Positions 23,001 to 35,700 of a stretch of 64,000 nt of DNA are shown here, in pieces. The stretch is from Biscogniauxia marginata (Eukaryota; Ascomycota; Sordariomycetes; Xylariales; Xylariaceae): the NCBI GenBank assembly GCA_022695795.1, contig MU404098.1:62001-126000 (forward strand), written 5' to 3'. Position numbers and translations under genes: made by a program. Below the pieces are notes generated by a model that worked only from the letters and a program-made list of their open reading frames with translations, did not search any database and was not told where the DNA came from. Every line of letters begins with the position of its first letter. The stretch's first letter is position 1.

Positions 23001-26000
23001 CTTTGCTCTGTTTGGCTTCAACTGCCCCCCAGAGGGAAAAGGGCGGACAGCCGCTTGGCAGCCCCCTGACAACGCCAATGATGCATTTAAGCGATTCGAT
23101 ATCATCACTTTCCCCCTGAGTCCGCAGCACAGCCTAGTACATATACCTAGCCGATTTGGCCCTGCGTCGATCGATCCTCATTATGAGATAAAGGAACGTG
23201 GGTGCTCTAAGTGCTCAGTGCGTATCTTATGTATCTTTCAGGGGGCGCAAATTCACCCAGAGCTCGATATTCATGAAGCGCTACCTAAACCTCCACCTTG
23301 CAGAAAAAAGCGCGGGCGATAATGGATCGGCAAGGTTTCGCCCTGGCGATCAGCATTGACACGGACTCACCTGGCAAATGAAAACAACAGGGGAAAACAA
23401 CATGGAGGTTCAACCGTCTGATAATTAAAGTTGAGAAAAGCAAATGATGAGTCTGGTTTAATCCGAAATATTCACCAGCCTCCTCCCGTCATGTCCACTT
23501 GTTACTCACCTGGCTAGGTACGGTCTTGACAAATTATACGTCGTACTCTTGCCACCGAAGGGTTGTGTTTTATTATTAGGCAAATACTACCTAGCACTCG
23601 CTCCCTTCCACATTGATATACGAAATACGCAACGAAATACGCGAAGGTACATTGATTCTGCACAAGGACGTTCTCAGCCGCGGGACCCCTTCTTTGGCTC
23701 AAGATAAATCGCACCCGGACGGTCTAGTTTTAAAGGGAGATGTCGCTAGCTTCGCTCAGCTCGGCCGTACTGCTTCAAGGCACATTTGAGATCCAGCGTG
23801 AAGACGTCCCAACGAACTGGCTAGTGCGTTACATGTAAAGATCACCTACACCAGTGAAAACAGTCGATGCAGCTAGAATAGGCATGTATCAGGCTAGTAT
23901 ACACCTTACATACATGTAGTCCCCTATCCCCGCAAGCTAGCTTCTATCGACTTGACTTGATCATCCACAATGTGTGCCTAGGATATGCTTGGTTATTAAT
24001 CTGCGGCATATTCCGTTCTTCTAGAATAAATCCTTTCCCAGGTCTCTACCCCGATTATAGTGCACTATATTCCGTACATTCTCCTTTATTCCGTCGTTGT
24101 CCCGAGCAAACATTCTAGGCCCAACAATGAAGGGGCTTCCTTGTTTTGAAACGAGGATCCTCAAAACTTAAAAATAAGAATCTTAACCATCATATCAGGT
24201 GCCTTGGGTAGGCAACTTAACTAAGGCCATGGTCTATATGCAGCCATGCTTAGCGGAAAGTATGTCTGACGACCTCGATGTGGAGCCGGTGTAGAGAGTA
24301 CATACATACCTACTCGCCTGATATAGGGGTTATTTTTCGCATGGCGTTCGTTGACTTTGCATAGCACTTGGGAAGAGAGGGGTATGGCTGCCGCCGTTTC
24401 AACGTCGAATTATTCCAGAATCCCTACATACTATATGCCTATTGATATAGAGTTGCCTTACTTTATATTCTTAGATTGAAACTCTATGCGACGCTTCACT
24501 AAAACGATTATATATTTATGCGTAGGTACCTACCTACCACGACTATGTAGACGGTAGAGGGGCAGTCTTTTCACCGGCTACAAGCTGGATTCCCCTCGGT
24601 CTCAAACGATTAGTAGGTATACTCTTGACTTCGGTTTCGTTTCCCCGTCTAGTTACAAGTAACATCCCTGTTGCTTTCACAACAGGAAACGAGGTCTGAG
24701 GTATCTGTCCCATCCCATCTGTCAACGGCGCAATGCAGGGCTCTTGGTTAATTACCTACCAGACATAGAAGAGAACCTCTCGCAGCCGACAGACAAGTCT
24801 CGGAAGCAAGATGCACCTCGAACCACGATGGCAGAATTTTGCAGCGAAATCAGCTTCAATTGAGTTCACACTTCGGCATGTGCAACTCAAAAAGTCTCAC
24901 ATAATCCTGTTTCGTTTAGGTCTCGAGCCAATCTTCCCATGCATCCCGCGCCATTCAGATGCCGGGCTGGGGGGGGACGATTCGGTTAAGCTGTGTCCAA
25001 GACAAGCGTTGAACACATCGCCTTATTACTAGCAAGTCCTGCACACCTACAGGTACGGCCATTGACCACTTAGCATCTTCCGACTGTTTATCGTCGTCAG
25101 CAGAAACGCTTCATGTTTTTTCCCTAGTGCTCTCGCTCGGCGAATGAAGACAGTCGTTTCGTGCTTTCGAAACAAGCCACAGGCCCATCTCTACCACATA
25201 AATGGTCTTCAAGTCCCGAAGCGCATGTCGTAGCACTTCCCCGGTGCGGCCGGGTACCAAAGCCGTGCCTAGTGGCTGTTCTGATCATGATGCACCGCTT
25301 TGTTGCTTACCAAATCAATCACACCATGGTCTCTACTTGTACTTCCTGATATACATGTTCTGGATGGAGTATCTTCAGGCTATGTTGAGCCCCCGGAGTT
25401 GGGATGATCTTGCATTATACCGGACCTGCTTTGCGCATTGTCGTAGAAATCGCCAACCACCTTAGCGTCAGCATCAACTGAGGGACCGGTCGAGATCCTG
25501 TCCACTTGAGTCCTGACTTATTCGGCCAGGCTGCCTGTTGCTTCTCCAGAGACATGGCGCCCCTTTTCTCTTTTTGATTACTGCATTTCTAGGTACGCTC
25601 CAAGAGACCGTCTCCCCTCTTTCCATATGATACCAGGCCATGTGAGATACGGCAAGACAACCGGGCCAATAACTTGGAGCAAACAACGGATCTTTTGTCT
25701 ACGGGATTGTGGTCAAATGAACTGACCGTGATGGCCTGAGTGAACGATGAGCCTATCCGTTCATCAGAGATGTGTTGTCACTCATGCAATTCTCCTCTCT
25801 CCACAGATGCATAGACCATTGGCACTGAAATACGTACTTTCGAGGATCCGGCATGGAGGTTTCTGGGCCAAATATCATTCCAGTCAAAGCTGACCGCTGG
25901 TTCCCTCGAGTAAGGTAAGTGAAAAATCGCGCTGATCCTCGATTGCCTAAGTAGTTTGGTATCAGCAGGACGCCATGATTGCCGGCCACGTCCATTCATT

Positions 26001-28929
26001 CACCCGAATTCTGGGTCTGAAGTATCACGACCTGACGCTACGGCTCCGGGCTTGAAAAGCTATACTATTGGTGTTCACAACTTCCCCTGCCGTGTGGCTA
26101 CCTGGGTCGTCGCAGTGTCTTCGGGCGCCGTTACACAAGAGGCGCCATGGCACTTGATGCTTAAGTGCCCATGGCTACAGGCTTACGTTCAATGAAGAAC
26201 GTTCATGCGAGCGATAGGTGCTCGATCAGTCGCATGAGGTCCACACAAGTAAATTTTTCTTTCTATTCTCCTTCTTTTCCCACACACACCTTATGGGCTC
26301 CACTAAGTTTGGCCCGCCAGGACTATAGGTAGGTAGTAGTAGTAGCTATGCCATGGTCATTGGCTACGAGCTGTGAATAGGGAAAGGGCTGTCTAGTTTA
26401 TACCCCTGGGAATCCGTGTCCCGCGACTGGCGTGTCCCGCAGCAGCGGGTAGGTGCCCAAGCTTTCGCGTATGACGCCGGGTACGCGCAATGAGTGACGG
26501 CCGCGTCGCTGGTGGGGGCCGTCGTGGCCGCAGATTGGTCTGACGATGGCACCGACATTGGTGATTGGATGTCGTGGGCGGTGGGGATCGGTCACACGAG
26601 GCCGAGTACAGCGAGTACAACGAGTGGTTTCAATGGGCCGGGCCAGCCGCTTGTTTGCTCTGCACTGGATGTATCGTGGGTTGCGGCTGAAGCCATTACG
26701 ACTATTTCCAGTCTTTGTTAGTGAACTACATAGATAGGGATGGTTAGACATGATTAGGTCAGTACTTTGGTATTATATCGATGATAACTCTCTGAGCGAT
26801 CTGAATGATAGTTACGGTTCTTCCAACCCAAGACCTAGAGATGTTGTTGAGCGATCTCTGTAATATATATAAATACGGCGGATATGGTGAGACTAGACTA
26901 CCTTAACCTAGGATTTTGCCCATTAGAATTGATTCTCGAAATAGAGTAAAGCAAAGGGGTTCGGCTATGATTTACTCAAGCTGCTGATGACGATACGAGC
27001 TTCCAGGAACGACCGAGCGCAAAACAATAACCGTCTTACCTAAGACGCGTTGATGACCCGAACCAGCCACCTCATGTTGGACGTTAATTTACCATCACCG
27101 GATGATGCTTCGCAGCCCAGGCAGATAGGTAGGTATCTCACACCCACTAAGTGCTGTCCGCCTCTTGACTACACATAGGCCGGGGTAACGCCTTGGGGAG
27201 TTGCGAACTTCTTGGTGGCAATCCCACTCTATATCATCCGGTGGATATGAACCATCTTGCCTGCATGCATGCTCGAGCAAGAGCGTTGTAGGACGTGATT
27301 GTGCTAGGTATTTCTCTGTCTTGATATCGAGTCTAGGTGCCGTTCCTTCTCGGCCAACGGGTTGAATGAACGTAAGCTTCTCACCTCTATTAGCCGAGCA
27401 AGTATTCCTAGTCATAAGTAGGTAGATCATTTCGCGGTCTCTTTCTAACTAGGTGACCCCCCTCCCCCCGCTCTCTCTGTCTGCCTTCATGAGACGGTGC
27501 CGGGGAAATAGGGTAGGGTGCTCCTCTCTTCCCCTCGACAACACGGAGACCGAAGACGGCGACGAGCATGGCTCTTGAATGGCCCCTGGTATCAGGTCTA
27601 CTCATGGGAGAAAACCCCATTCGCTCGATTTCCTGTGTATAGGGGTTCTCCCACCGTGACATAACCAACCTAGGAGCCTGTGGTTGGGGCTGGCCCTGTT
27701 CGAGAGATAAACCACATCCCAACAACACCTACTAAATTCGTTCCGAGATGCTCTTTGAGAAAGACTTCGCGCCTATGACAATTCACGTTTGGGCTTGGTC
27801 TATGTAGCCAAGTTATGCTGTCTTGGAAGAAGAAAAAAGCCCCCAATCAACCAAACCCCTCCTCCTCCTTTATATTTCTTTTCTTTCAAGGAAAAAAAAT
27901 TCATGTACTTGTACTTATATATCGTACTCTCTACCCCCAAACACTCGGACCTAACGCCCTGTTTCTGCGTTCAGTCCGAGGGCCTAGGTAAACTACCTAC
28001 TTACCTCCACGAGAACAATAGCGATGCTGACAACTTCTCTAGTTAGGGTCGACGGTCTGAGTATATATATACCTATATACCTACATATATGAACAGAGGA
28101 ACTAGGATTGAGCTGAACTAGTAGACCTCATCTTCTCCCGAGGCGCACTACACTGCTTGTTGATCGTGGGCGGTCCTTCCTTTCCCGCTAGGTCTGAATC
28201 GATCGGTAGACAGACTCGGGATTTCGTCGTCGTCTGCCGGTGCCACATGGTTAATTAACAACCGGGCAACGGGGGTGATCACCGCCGGAGCGGACCTCCT
28301 CCTTTTCACTTTTCACTTTTTATATTGCGTAGACTTTGGCAAGGAATTATAAACATGAGAAGGACTTTGCCATTATAACTAGCTGTCTATCTATGTGTAT
28401 GATGGATCGGTACCGGATGGGTAATATGTCGGTCCCTAAAGTGATTGACCACCTAGTCAGATTGAGGGGACCTTACTTTGCGGTCGACTTTATGAATAAT
28501 CAGTCTGCGGTATTGCAAAGGGCACGTAAACGGGATTTTAAGTAGTCATTTCTCGTAATCTCATAAGACGACATCAATCCTATCGAGACAAATTGATACA
28601 TATAACATATATCCCGCCAACCCTTCCCTCTTCCGCCAAACACCTGTCCCTATATTATTTGAGTCGTGATGATGTGTTTCGCGCTACACACCCATCATAT
28701 CACCCCAATGATCCATTAGATTTTATATAATAATAAAAAACGTTCCGACCAATCCCTAGGAAATGTCGCGCAGAGAACGACTGTACCAGCCAGAAGACTC
28801 GGGGGTATCTTTCTATCTCTCTCACTCTCTCTCATGTACGGATGACTCTGGAAAAGAACTTCCAATCTGCCTTTGTCTCCTGGACGCTTCCGATGGCGAT
28901 TCTGTCGCTCGTCTCTTCTCTCAATTACT
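20027..28929. other. 8.9-kb region without a supportable gene
   Basis: The first kilobase (20027-21140) is purine-rich on + and so pyrimidine-rich on the BNI4 strand, consistent with a BNI4 leader and promoter. Beyond it only short frames appear, many starting with non-ATG codons, with no family resemblance. Short TACCTA/TAGGTA and ACATAC motifs recur (for example 21640-21910, 22090-22150). A locally GC-richer patch lies at about 26400-26660. No tRNA, no terminal repeats and no transposase were found. Confidence 0.5.
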
Positions 28930-29310
28930 TCATTCCTTCTTGAAGGTGGATCGGATGAGGTCCGTCCAGCCGCCGAATAGGTACTGGTCGCTATGCCGCC
29001 CGCAGTGGGTGTAGAGGTTGACGGTGGGCGACGCCGGCTTCGTGTGCGACATGGACGAGGTGCGCCTGTTCAAGCCCTTGCGGTGCTCGCCGAACCAATG
29101 GCTAGGGGCGGACCGAGAGAGTTCCTGGGGCGGAGGGTCAGAAAACGGGGCCCGATGATGGGAGGACGTGTCTTGCAGGGACGATTGGCTAACCTTCTCG
29201 TGGTCCGAAAAGTCGGAGCCAAAGCTGTCTTGTCGGCGGGCCGTAGCTCCACCAGATTTATCAATAGTGAGCGGGGCAGGAGCAGGAGCTCTGCCTCGAC
29301 TGTACTCCAT
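28930..29310 (-). CDS. Small conserved-looking protein, unknown function
   Basis: A 126-aa frame if started at the ATG at 29310, whose context is CAGACCATGG; an in-frame ATG at 29358 would add 16 residues. It begins MEYSRGRAPAPAPLTIDKSG, is mainly Ser/His/Pro-rich and probably disordered, and ends in a structured-looking, aromatic and Cys/His-bearing block: NLYTHCGRHSDQYLFGGWTD followed by LIRSTFKKE. That last block looks like a conserved C-terminal motif of small ascomycete proteins, though I cannot name the family. No signal peptide or membrane segment. The frame opposite is a shadow. Confidence 0.55.
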   Translation of the reverse strand: MEYSRGRAPAPAPLTIDKSGGATARRQDSFGSDFSDHEKVSQSSLQDTSSHHRAPFSDPPPQELSRSAPSHWFGEHRKGLNRRTSSMSHTKPASPTVNLYTHCGRHSDQYLFGGWTDLIRSTFKKE

Positions 29311-32300
29311 GGTCTGATGCGATTGCGAATTGATTCCGGTGGAATGCGTGTTATTCATCAATATAGGTGTTGTTCGAATTGGCTTACACAGGTGCACGCT
29401 GTACAGCTTTAACGGCACAGAGGTGAATCTCGATCGTTGTGTTTCCGTTCACGATGTAAGTCAAAATGAGTGAACGCCCACCAGGGTTACTTGACTTCGC
29501 ACGCCTGGTGCAATACTGTTTATTGATTCTCAGATAGTAACAAGACCTGAGGGAAACGAAAGCTAGAAGGAGATGGATGGCCTGGATGCCTAAATATATA
29601 TAGCTAGAGGTATAAATATATATCACTTAGACTACTTACATGTCGTACGGCTATCGGCAGGCTCTCTTGGCAGTCGGAACACGGCCACTTGGCCTGCTTG
29701 GCCCAAACTCGTTAGGCCGGCGCTGGCATTCGCATGTTTACGAGCGGCACAGCGCGAAGAGGATGCGGAAGACAGCAGTTGTGTGAGGCAATTGACGGTG
29801 GACTGGAATGGGAGAGACAGGGACTGATGCATGTCGTGTGGGCGCGTGACTAGCGAGCTTGTGGGGGAATTGGTACCGTGCATGACTAGGGACGGTGTGT
29901 GACTGAGGCCGGGGGAGCTCATTAGTCACTCTGGCCACGATTATCGGCCGGCGAGTGGGACGTGTCAGCCTTACTCGTTCGGATACTCCGTTCGGGGCCG
30001 TTCTAACCGGTATTACGCAGCCAAGCATTCCAGGCAATCATTTAGGTGCTTGCTGATTCATTTCGTTGTGGGTTGAGTGCGGCTCCGACCGATCTTCACA
30101 GAGACTCGTCTCTCTGATACACTGACGACTAACTTGGAATGAAATATTCAGCAGACAGTCAATCAGATTATCCGACTGGGGTAAAAGTGTGGGGGAGTAT
30201 AAGTGATCGTGGGGGATGCCGAGACGGGAAAGCCATGTCTGGGATAAACTCTGCTGCCTGACTGACCCCCGAGAGATAATCTGTTGGGTAACCTGGCATG
30301 TATGGATAGGAAGAGAGAGAGATGAATGGTAGATTCGCTATGTAGGGTGGTTGACAAATATCTATATGCGTGGTATCGTAGTCCATAAGGTCGTCTTGAC
30401 ATACGACTCGGGTCGCTTGGAGCAATCAACTCGTCTCTCGTTTGTCTGAGGAAATTCGGGCGCTCGAGTGTATTCAATCCAAGGGTTCCACGTGGTAACA
30501 TTGGAATACTCGGACAATGAGTCAATGGAATGAATGAATGGGGGTGGGGGTTATTCTATGGAATGCACTCAACCAGAGGTAGGTACGTAATAAGCGTGAC
30601 TTGTCTTTGCTGCCTCAGGCATCAAGCCAAGTTTGGGGAGGGGGCAGAGTTGATGCCTGAAACCTAAGGGGCCAACCGCAAATTGAAAACGGGGCTAGAG
30701 AGGAAACGCCAACCTTGATACTTGGCGACCTACCCACATCTGCGACCCGACGTCCGGGATCCCGAGGCCATAGGGCTGACCTTGGATTTTGAGCCGCATC
30801 GTAGCGCGTCGACGATGACGATTGAAAATCCGGGGAGCTCCCAGATATATATCCATGTCGAAGAAGGCCGGCTTGGGATTTGCGCCCGACGCTATGTACA
30901 TCTTCCGAGGGCATCGGGGATGCATCAAAATAGTCAATTATCTAGAGAAATGCCAGGCGACCTCTGCGGTGGCTCTAAAATACGCGTTGGGGGGCCGGGA
31001 GTGGTAGATATCTGAGTTTGAAATCATGTTGAGATTGCATGTTGAAAAGCGAAGAATCGAGCGTGATGGACGGCCGAGTTGGAGTTGTTGTGACAATTGG
31101 CCATTTTCATCTGCGCAACGCCAATTAACTGTGGAGACGCACCGTCTGATTGGCTGCATTGTCACGCCTTTTTTGAATTTGCCGTGGTCCGTGTGTCTCC
31201 ACCACTGCCTGCTTGCGACACGCGCCTCCCAACCTGAATTGTGACTCCTGCATTGCACTTCTGTCTTCTGTCCTTGCCTGCACTATTTCCATTCCCTTTT
31301 CATCATTTTGGTCCCGTCCCCTGCTGGCCAAACATAGAGGCTATTCACGCCTTGTTCATCACACTACGTTAATATTGAAACTAGTTAGTGAAATATTGCC
31401 TATTGCCGACCGCAAAAGCTGTCTGTATGCGCTGTCTATAACCAAAACGAAAACGTCCTCGTTCGACTTTTCTCTGACCACTGATCCTCTACTCGCCTCT
31501 ACCCTTTGTCGGTCCAGTCAACTGCCACGTCCTGCAAACTATCCCATATCTCGATCTTCCGTGATTGCCGATCCTCGACTGTCGATTGTCAAGCCTGCAT
31601 CCTGAACCCTTTATCTCCGACCCGACGCGCAGACTCGATCTCGAGGCTCTTCCAGTCTTGACCTTGAATACTAGGCGGCATAGCCTATGCCTTGGTGTCG
31701 ACTATAACGACCAGAAACTAGGAAATAGCTACATGATAGTAGAACACATATTGATGCCTAGGGTGCGAGCGTGGCCGTAGTTGTGCTGAGAGGCTTTCTA
31801 TCAAGCACTCCTGGGGTGCGTCTTGCGTCTTGCGGATCACGTACCAGTTGGACGTCTGCCCTTCTGAATGTGCTCCCAGGTACGTCTCTTCAGACATGCC
31901 ATACTTCACAATGCTCCGGGCCTGCCACAGCGGCCATGTTTCCATCTTTCCAAGATGACCCCAAGACAAGTCGAGTCCTGTTGTACATTGAACTGATCTC
32001 GGCGTGTATGTAGGTCCCTTGTTGAATACACCGAGGCCATCGCCCCCGGTTGCATGGGGTTTGCCTTCCAAGATCAGCTGTTTACCAAGGCCTAATATAT
32101 TTCTCTGGCTGTTGTTGATCATCATTTTTCTGTCTTATCCCCATCCCCATCATCCTGGTTGATATTCCTGGAATCCCCTCCAGCACACTGCCGCTCCTTC
32201 AAGCATTCGCAGCCAACACGCACTTGCATGGGACGAGACACACACGCCTTAGTGATCTCAAGTGGCACTCTTTCCAGTCTGTCCATTTCAAGGCATCCCA

Positions 32301-32722
32301 GAGTATGTTTTTTCTTCCCCAAATCAGCCCAGAATATTGTCTTCGAGGGCTGCTGACACGAGTCATCTCGCAGGGTTGTCACCCATATAACTCTGGATAC
32401 CACCTCTTGGTATGTTCCTTTTAATGAGTACAGTCTGGGATATATACGTGTTCACTTGTATTGTGACCACAGTTTGCTGATAATATTGCAGTCTAGCTCA
32501 TATATTGCTAGGCTAGACCACCTCAACAGTGGGCATCTGTAGCAGATTGTCGTCCTGATAGCTTTGATATCGCGTAAGTCTCGCACTCGAGAGAATTCCT
32601 TATTCTTCCCATTTCTTCCCACTTGGACATTCGGCCCAGGTTTTGCTTTTTGGTCGGAACGGAGTTGAACTTGATTTGCTGACGTATCATTGATGTAGTC
32701 GTATCTTCAAGCCGTATTCATC
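29311..32722. other. Long intergenic region upstream of YTA7
   Basis: About 3.4 kb between two divergently transcribed genes. Pyrimidine-rich + strand blocks at about 31250-31610 and 32110-32180 look like leader or promoter sequence for YTA7. One minus-strand frame (31718-32125) is listed separately. The rest shows nothing convincing. Confidence 0.4.
31718..32125 (-). CDS. Possible 135-aa ORF or exon, unrecognised
   Basis: ATG to TAG frame on the minus strand. Its middle reads like protein: GLDLSWGHLGKMETWPLWQA, then RSIVKYGMSEETYLGAHSEG, then QTSNWYVIRKTQDAPQECLI, with codons that look ordinary for the genome. The family is not recognised. It could be one exon of a larger gene, a decayed gene, or chance. 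Splice-like signals near its ends were not convincing enough to extend it. Confidence 0.25.
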   Translation of the reverse strand: MMINNSQRNILGLGKQLILEGKPHATGGDGLGVFNKGPTYTPRSVQCTTGLDLSWGHLGKMETWPLWQARSIVKYGMSEETYLGAHSEGQTSNWYVIRKTQDAPQECLIESLSAQLRPRSHPRHQYVFYYHVAIS

Positions 32723-35700
32723 ATGGCGCCAAAGCGAAAGCGCGACATCCTGGATTTCGATCCCAACAAGTCTGATTCCGAGGACGAGAACTTCGAGCCC
32801 GAAGTCAACCACCCTACACGTTCACGGAAGCGGTCACGTCCTGGTAAGGCCGGCAAGAGTACCGGCTCTCGCCGATATGTGAGATATCATGGTTCCGACA
32901 TTGAGGACGATGAAGAAGTCTCCGAAGATGAACCGGATGATTTTTTCAATGAGAACGACGGTGAAGATGAGGAAGAAACACCCATCAACCAGAATACAGG
33001 CCGTCGCGTCAGAAAAGCCGCCACCAAGCAGAGAAACTATAAAGAAAGCTCCGATGAAGACGAAGACGACATACACGAGGAGTCAGATGAAAATGATGAA
33101 CTTGTTGCGAACACTCCGCGTAAGTTGCCGGGTGAGAGCAGGATCATCAAGCTTAAGCTTAAGCCTGAAACGCTACGCAAATCAGCTCCGAACCCCCCGG
33201 TCGCAACTAGAAGAACCACTCGCGCCCGTACGACTGAAGTAGACGATGAAGTTGCGCTGGTTGAACTGTCAAACTCAGGAAAGCATGCAATGCCTGCATC
33301 TGCCCGAGGCTCTAGGAGCAAGAGCCCAGAAACCTTCACTCGAGGCAGGATAACACGTGGTGCCAAAGGTCCTAGAAAAGCCCCGCCTCCCCTCATCGAG
33401 GAGGCCATCCCAGAAGACGGTGACCAAGACATTAAGGATGCCGAAGGAACCGCGGATCAGGACATCATGGATATTGAAGAGACCAAGAGCGCCGCCGATG
33501 AAAATAATAACCAGGTTGGAGAAGGTCAAACGGCTGAAACAAATGGCGAAGACCAACCGATGGAGACTGTCGAGACCAACGAAGAAGGGGATGATGGGGA
33601 CGATGATGACGATGTTCCCATCACCGGTCGTAGGACCCGCGGAAGAGCTGCCCCAGCCAATGCTGATGCGCCCGCCGAAGAAGGCGCTGCTGAGAACGAC
33701 GACAAAAATAATTCAAACAATCGTCGTCGTCTCACGCGCAAATCTCGACTAAAGAAATCTCTCCAGGAACCTAGCAGCGACTTCGAGCCCGGAAATGATT
33801 CTGAAGACGAAAACGAGTCAATCGTGGAACACGGTCAGGGCTCTGAAGATGGCAACGACGACGAGTATTCTAGTCAAGGTGCTCACGGACGGAAGTCATC
33901 AAGAGCAAAAGGTAGAAGATCTACTAGGTCCCGACGCCATACAGAATCTGGCGATGAGCCACTCGATAGATCGGAAATTGCAGAAGAGCTTGAAGATCTT
34001 AGAGAAGACTCCCAGCCGCGGCGATCGCGCCGTCATTCACCTGAGATTCTATTCGAAGATAAGCCTCGACGGAGGGGTAAGTTGGTGAATTATAAAATAC
34101 CACCGCTCAACCAAGCAAATCTAGATTTGGACGAAGATGAAGCTGAAGCTCCGATCTCGACTCCTGCCCGAGGCCGTCGTGGACGCGCTGCTGCCGGTAC
34201 CTATTCTAGTCGCACACTCCACACTGTGGCCGGGCCCTTTGGCGGTATCGTTGGTGACGGTGCACTCTTTACTGGTCCATGGGGAAACGGTGCTGCCTCT
34301 GCTGCTATGAATGTTGATTCGGATAGCAGTGATGATGAAATGGGTGGCCGTCCTGGAGCCGCCGGGCCTATGTCAGCGGGGCCTCAAGGTTTCCTAGGCA
34401 CCGGTCAGGGACCAAATGCGGATGGTGTTGGTGGGCTAGCACCTAACGTCGGCAAAGTCAAGGACCACAAAGCCCTTGCGGATGCCGACCCCTTAGGTGT
34501 TGACCTGAGTGTGGATTTCAGTCAGGTCGGGGGTATGGAAGGCCACATCGACCAGCTCAAAGAGATGGTCCAATTACCCCTCTTATATCCAGAATGCTTT
34601 ACCAAATTCCACGTAACGCCTCCTAGAGGTGTACTTTTCCACGGTCCCCCGGGAACCGGTAAAACACTACTTGCACGAGCTCTTGCCAATTCTGTGGGGT
34701 TTGGTGGTAAGAAGATCACATTCTATATGCGCAAAGGTGCCGATGCCCTGAGCAAATGGGTGGGCGAGGCCGAAAAACAACTCCGTCTACTCTTCGAGGA
34801 AGCTAGGAGGACACAACCAAGTATTATTTTCTTCGACGAGATTGATGGTCTCGCGCCTGTTCGATCTTCCAAACAAGAACAAATCCACGCATCAATTGTT
34901 TCGACCCTGCTTGCCTTGATGGATGGCATGGATGGGCGCGGCCAAGTCATCGTCATTGGTGCCACGAACAGGCCGGATCAGATTGATCCCGCTCTTCGCC
35001 GTCCAGGACGCTTTGATCGGGAATTCTACTTTCCCCTACCCGATGTTGACGCTCGCAAGGCTATCATTGATATTCATACTAAAGATTGGGGTCTGTCTGA
35101 CGAGTTCAAGAAATCACTCGCCAAGGATGCCAAAGGCTACGGTGGCGCGGATCTGCGTGCTATGTGTACCGAGGCGGCCCTTAACGCGATCCAGAGAACT
35201 TACCCTCAGATCTATTCTTCCAAGGAGAAACTCATAGTCGACCCTGATAAGATCGTTGTGCAAATGATCGATTTCAGCCTGTCAAAGAAAAAGATAACAC
35301 CATCGTCCGAGAGGTCCTCGACATCTGGAGCGGCACCGCTCCCAAAGACTATTGAGCCGCTTCTTAGGGACCAGTTCAGAGCCATTACCATGATTTTGGA
35401 CCACGCGTTACCGCGGAAGCAGAAAGTGACAGCTCTCGAGGAGGCCATGTTCGAGCCTTATGAGGATGACGACTTTGGATTCGATCGAGAAGCATTACAA
35501 CAAGAGTTTGAGAGTTCCCGCGTGTTTCGGCCGCGGCTGCTGATCTCCGGGATGCCGGGCATGGGTCAGTCTTACATCAATAGTGCTATCCTGCACTATT
35601 TTGAGGGTATTCATGTCCAGAACTTCGATTTGCCTACCATTCTCGGCGACGTCCGTGTAAGTGCAACTATGTTCAGACGGTTCCTTTTGCAAGGCACGTT

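Noticed and set aside
26494..26721. 75-aa + strand frame (AADWSDDGTDIGDWMSWAVG)
   Set aside because: Starts at GTG, lacks an ATG, and no family or splice context supports it; reported only as a GC-richer patch.
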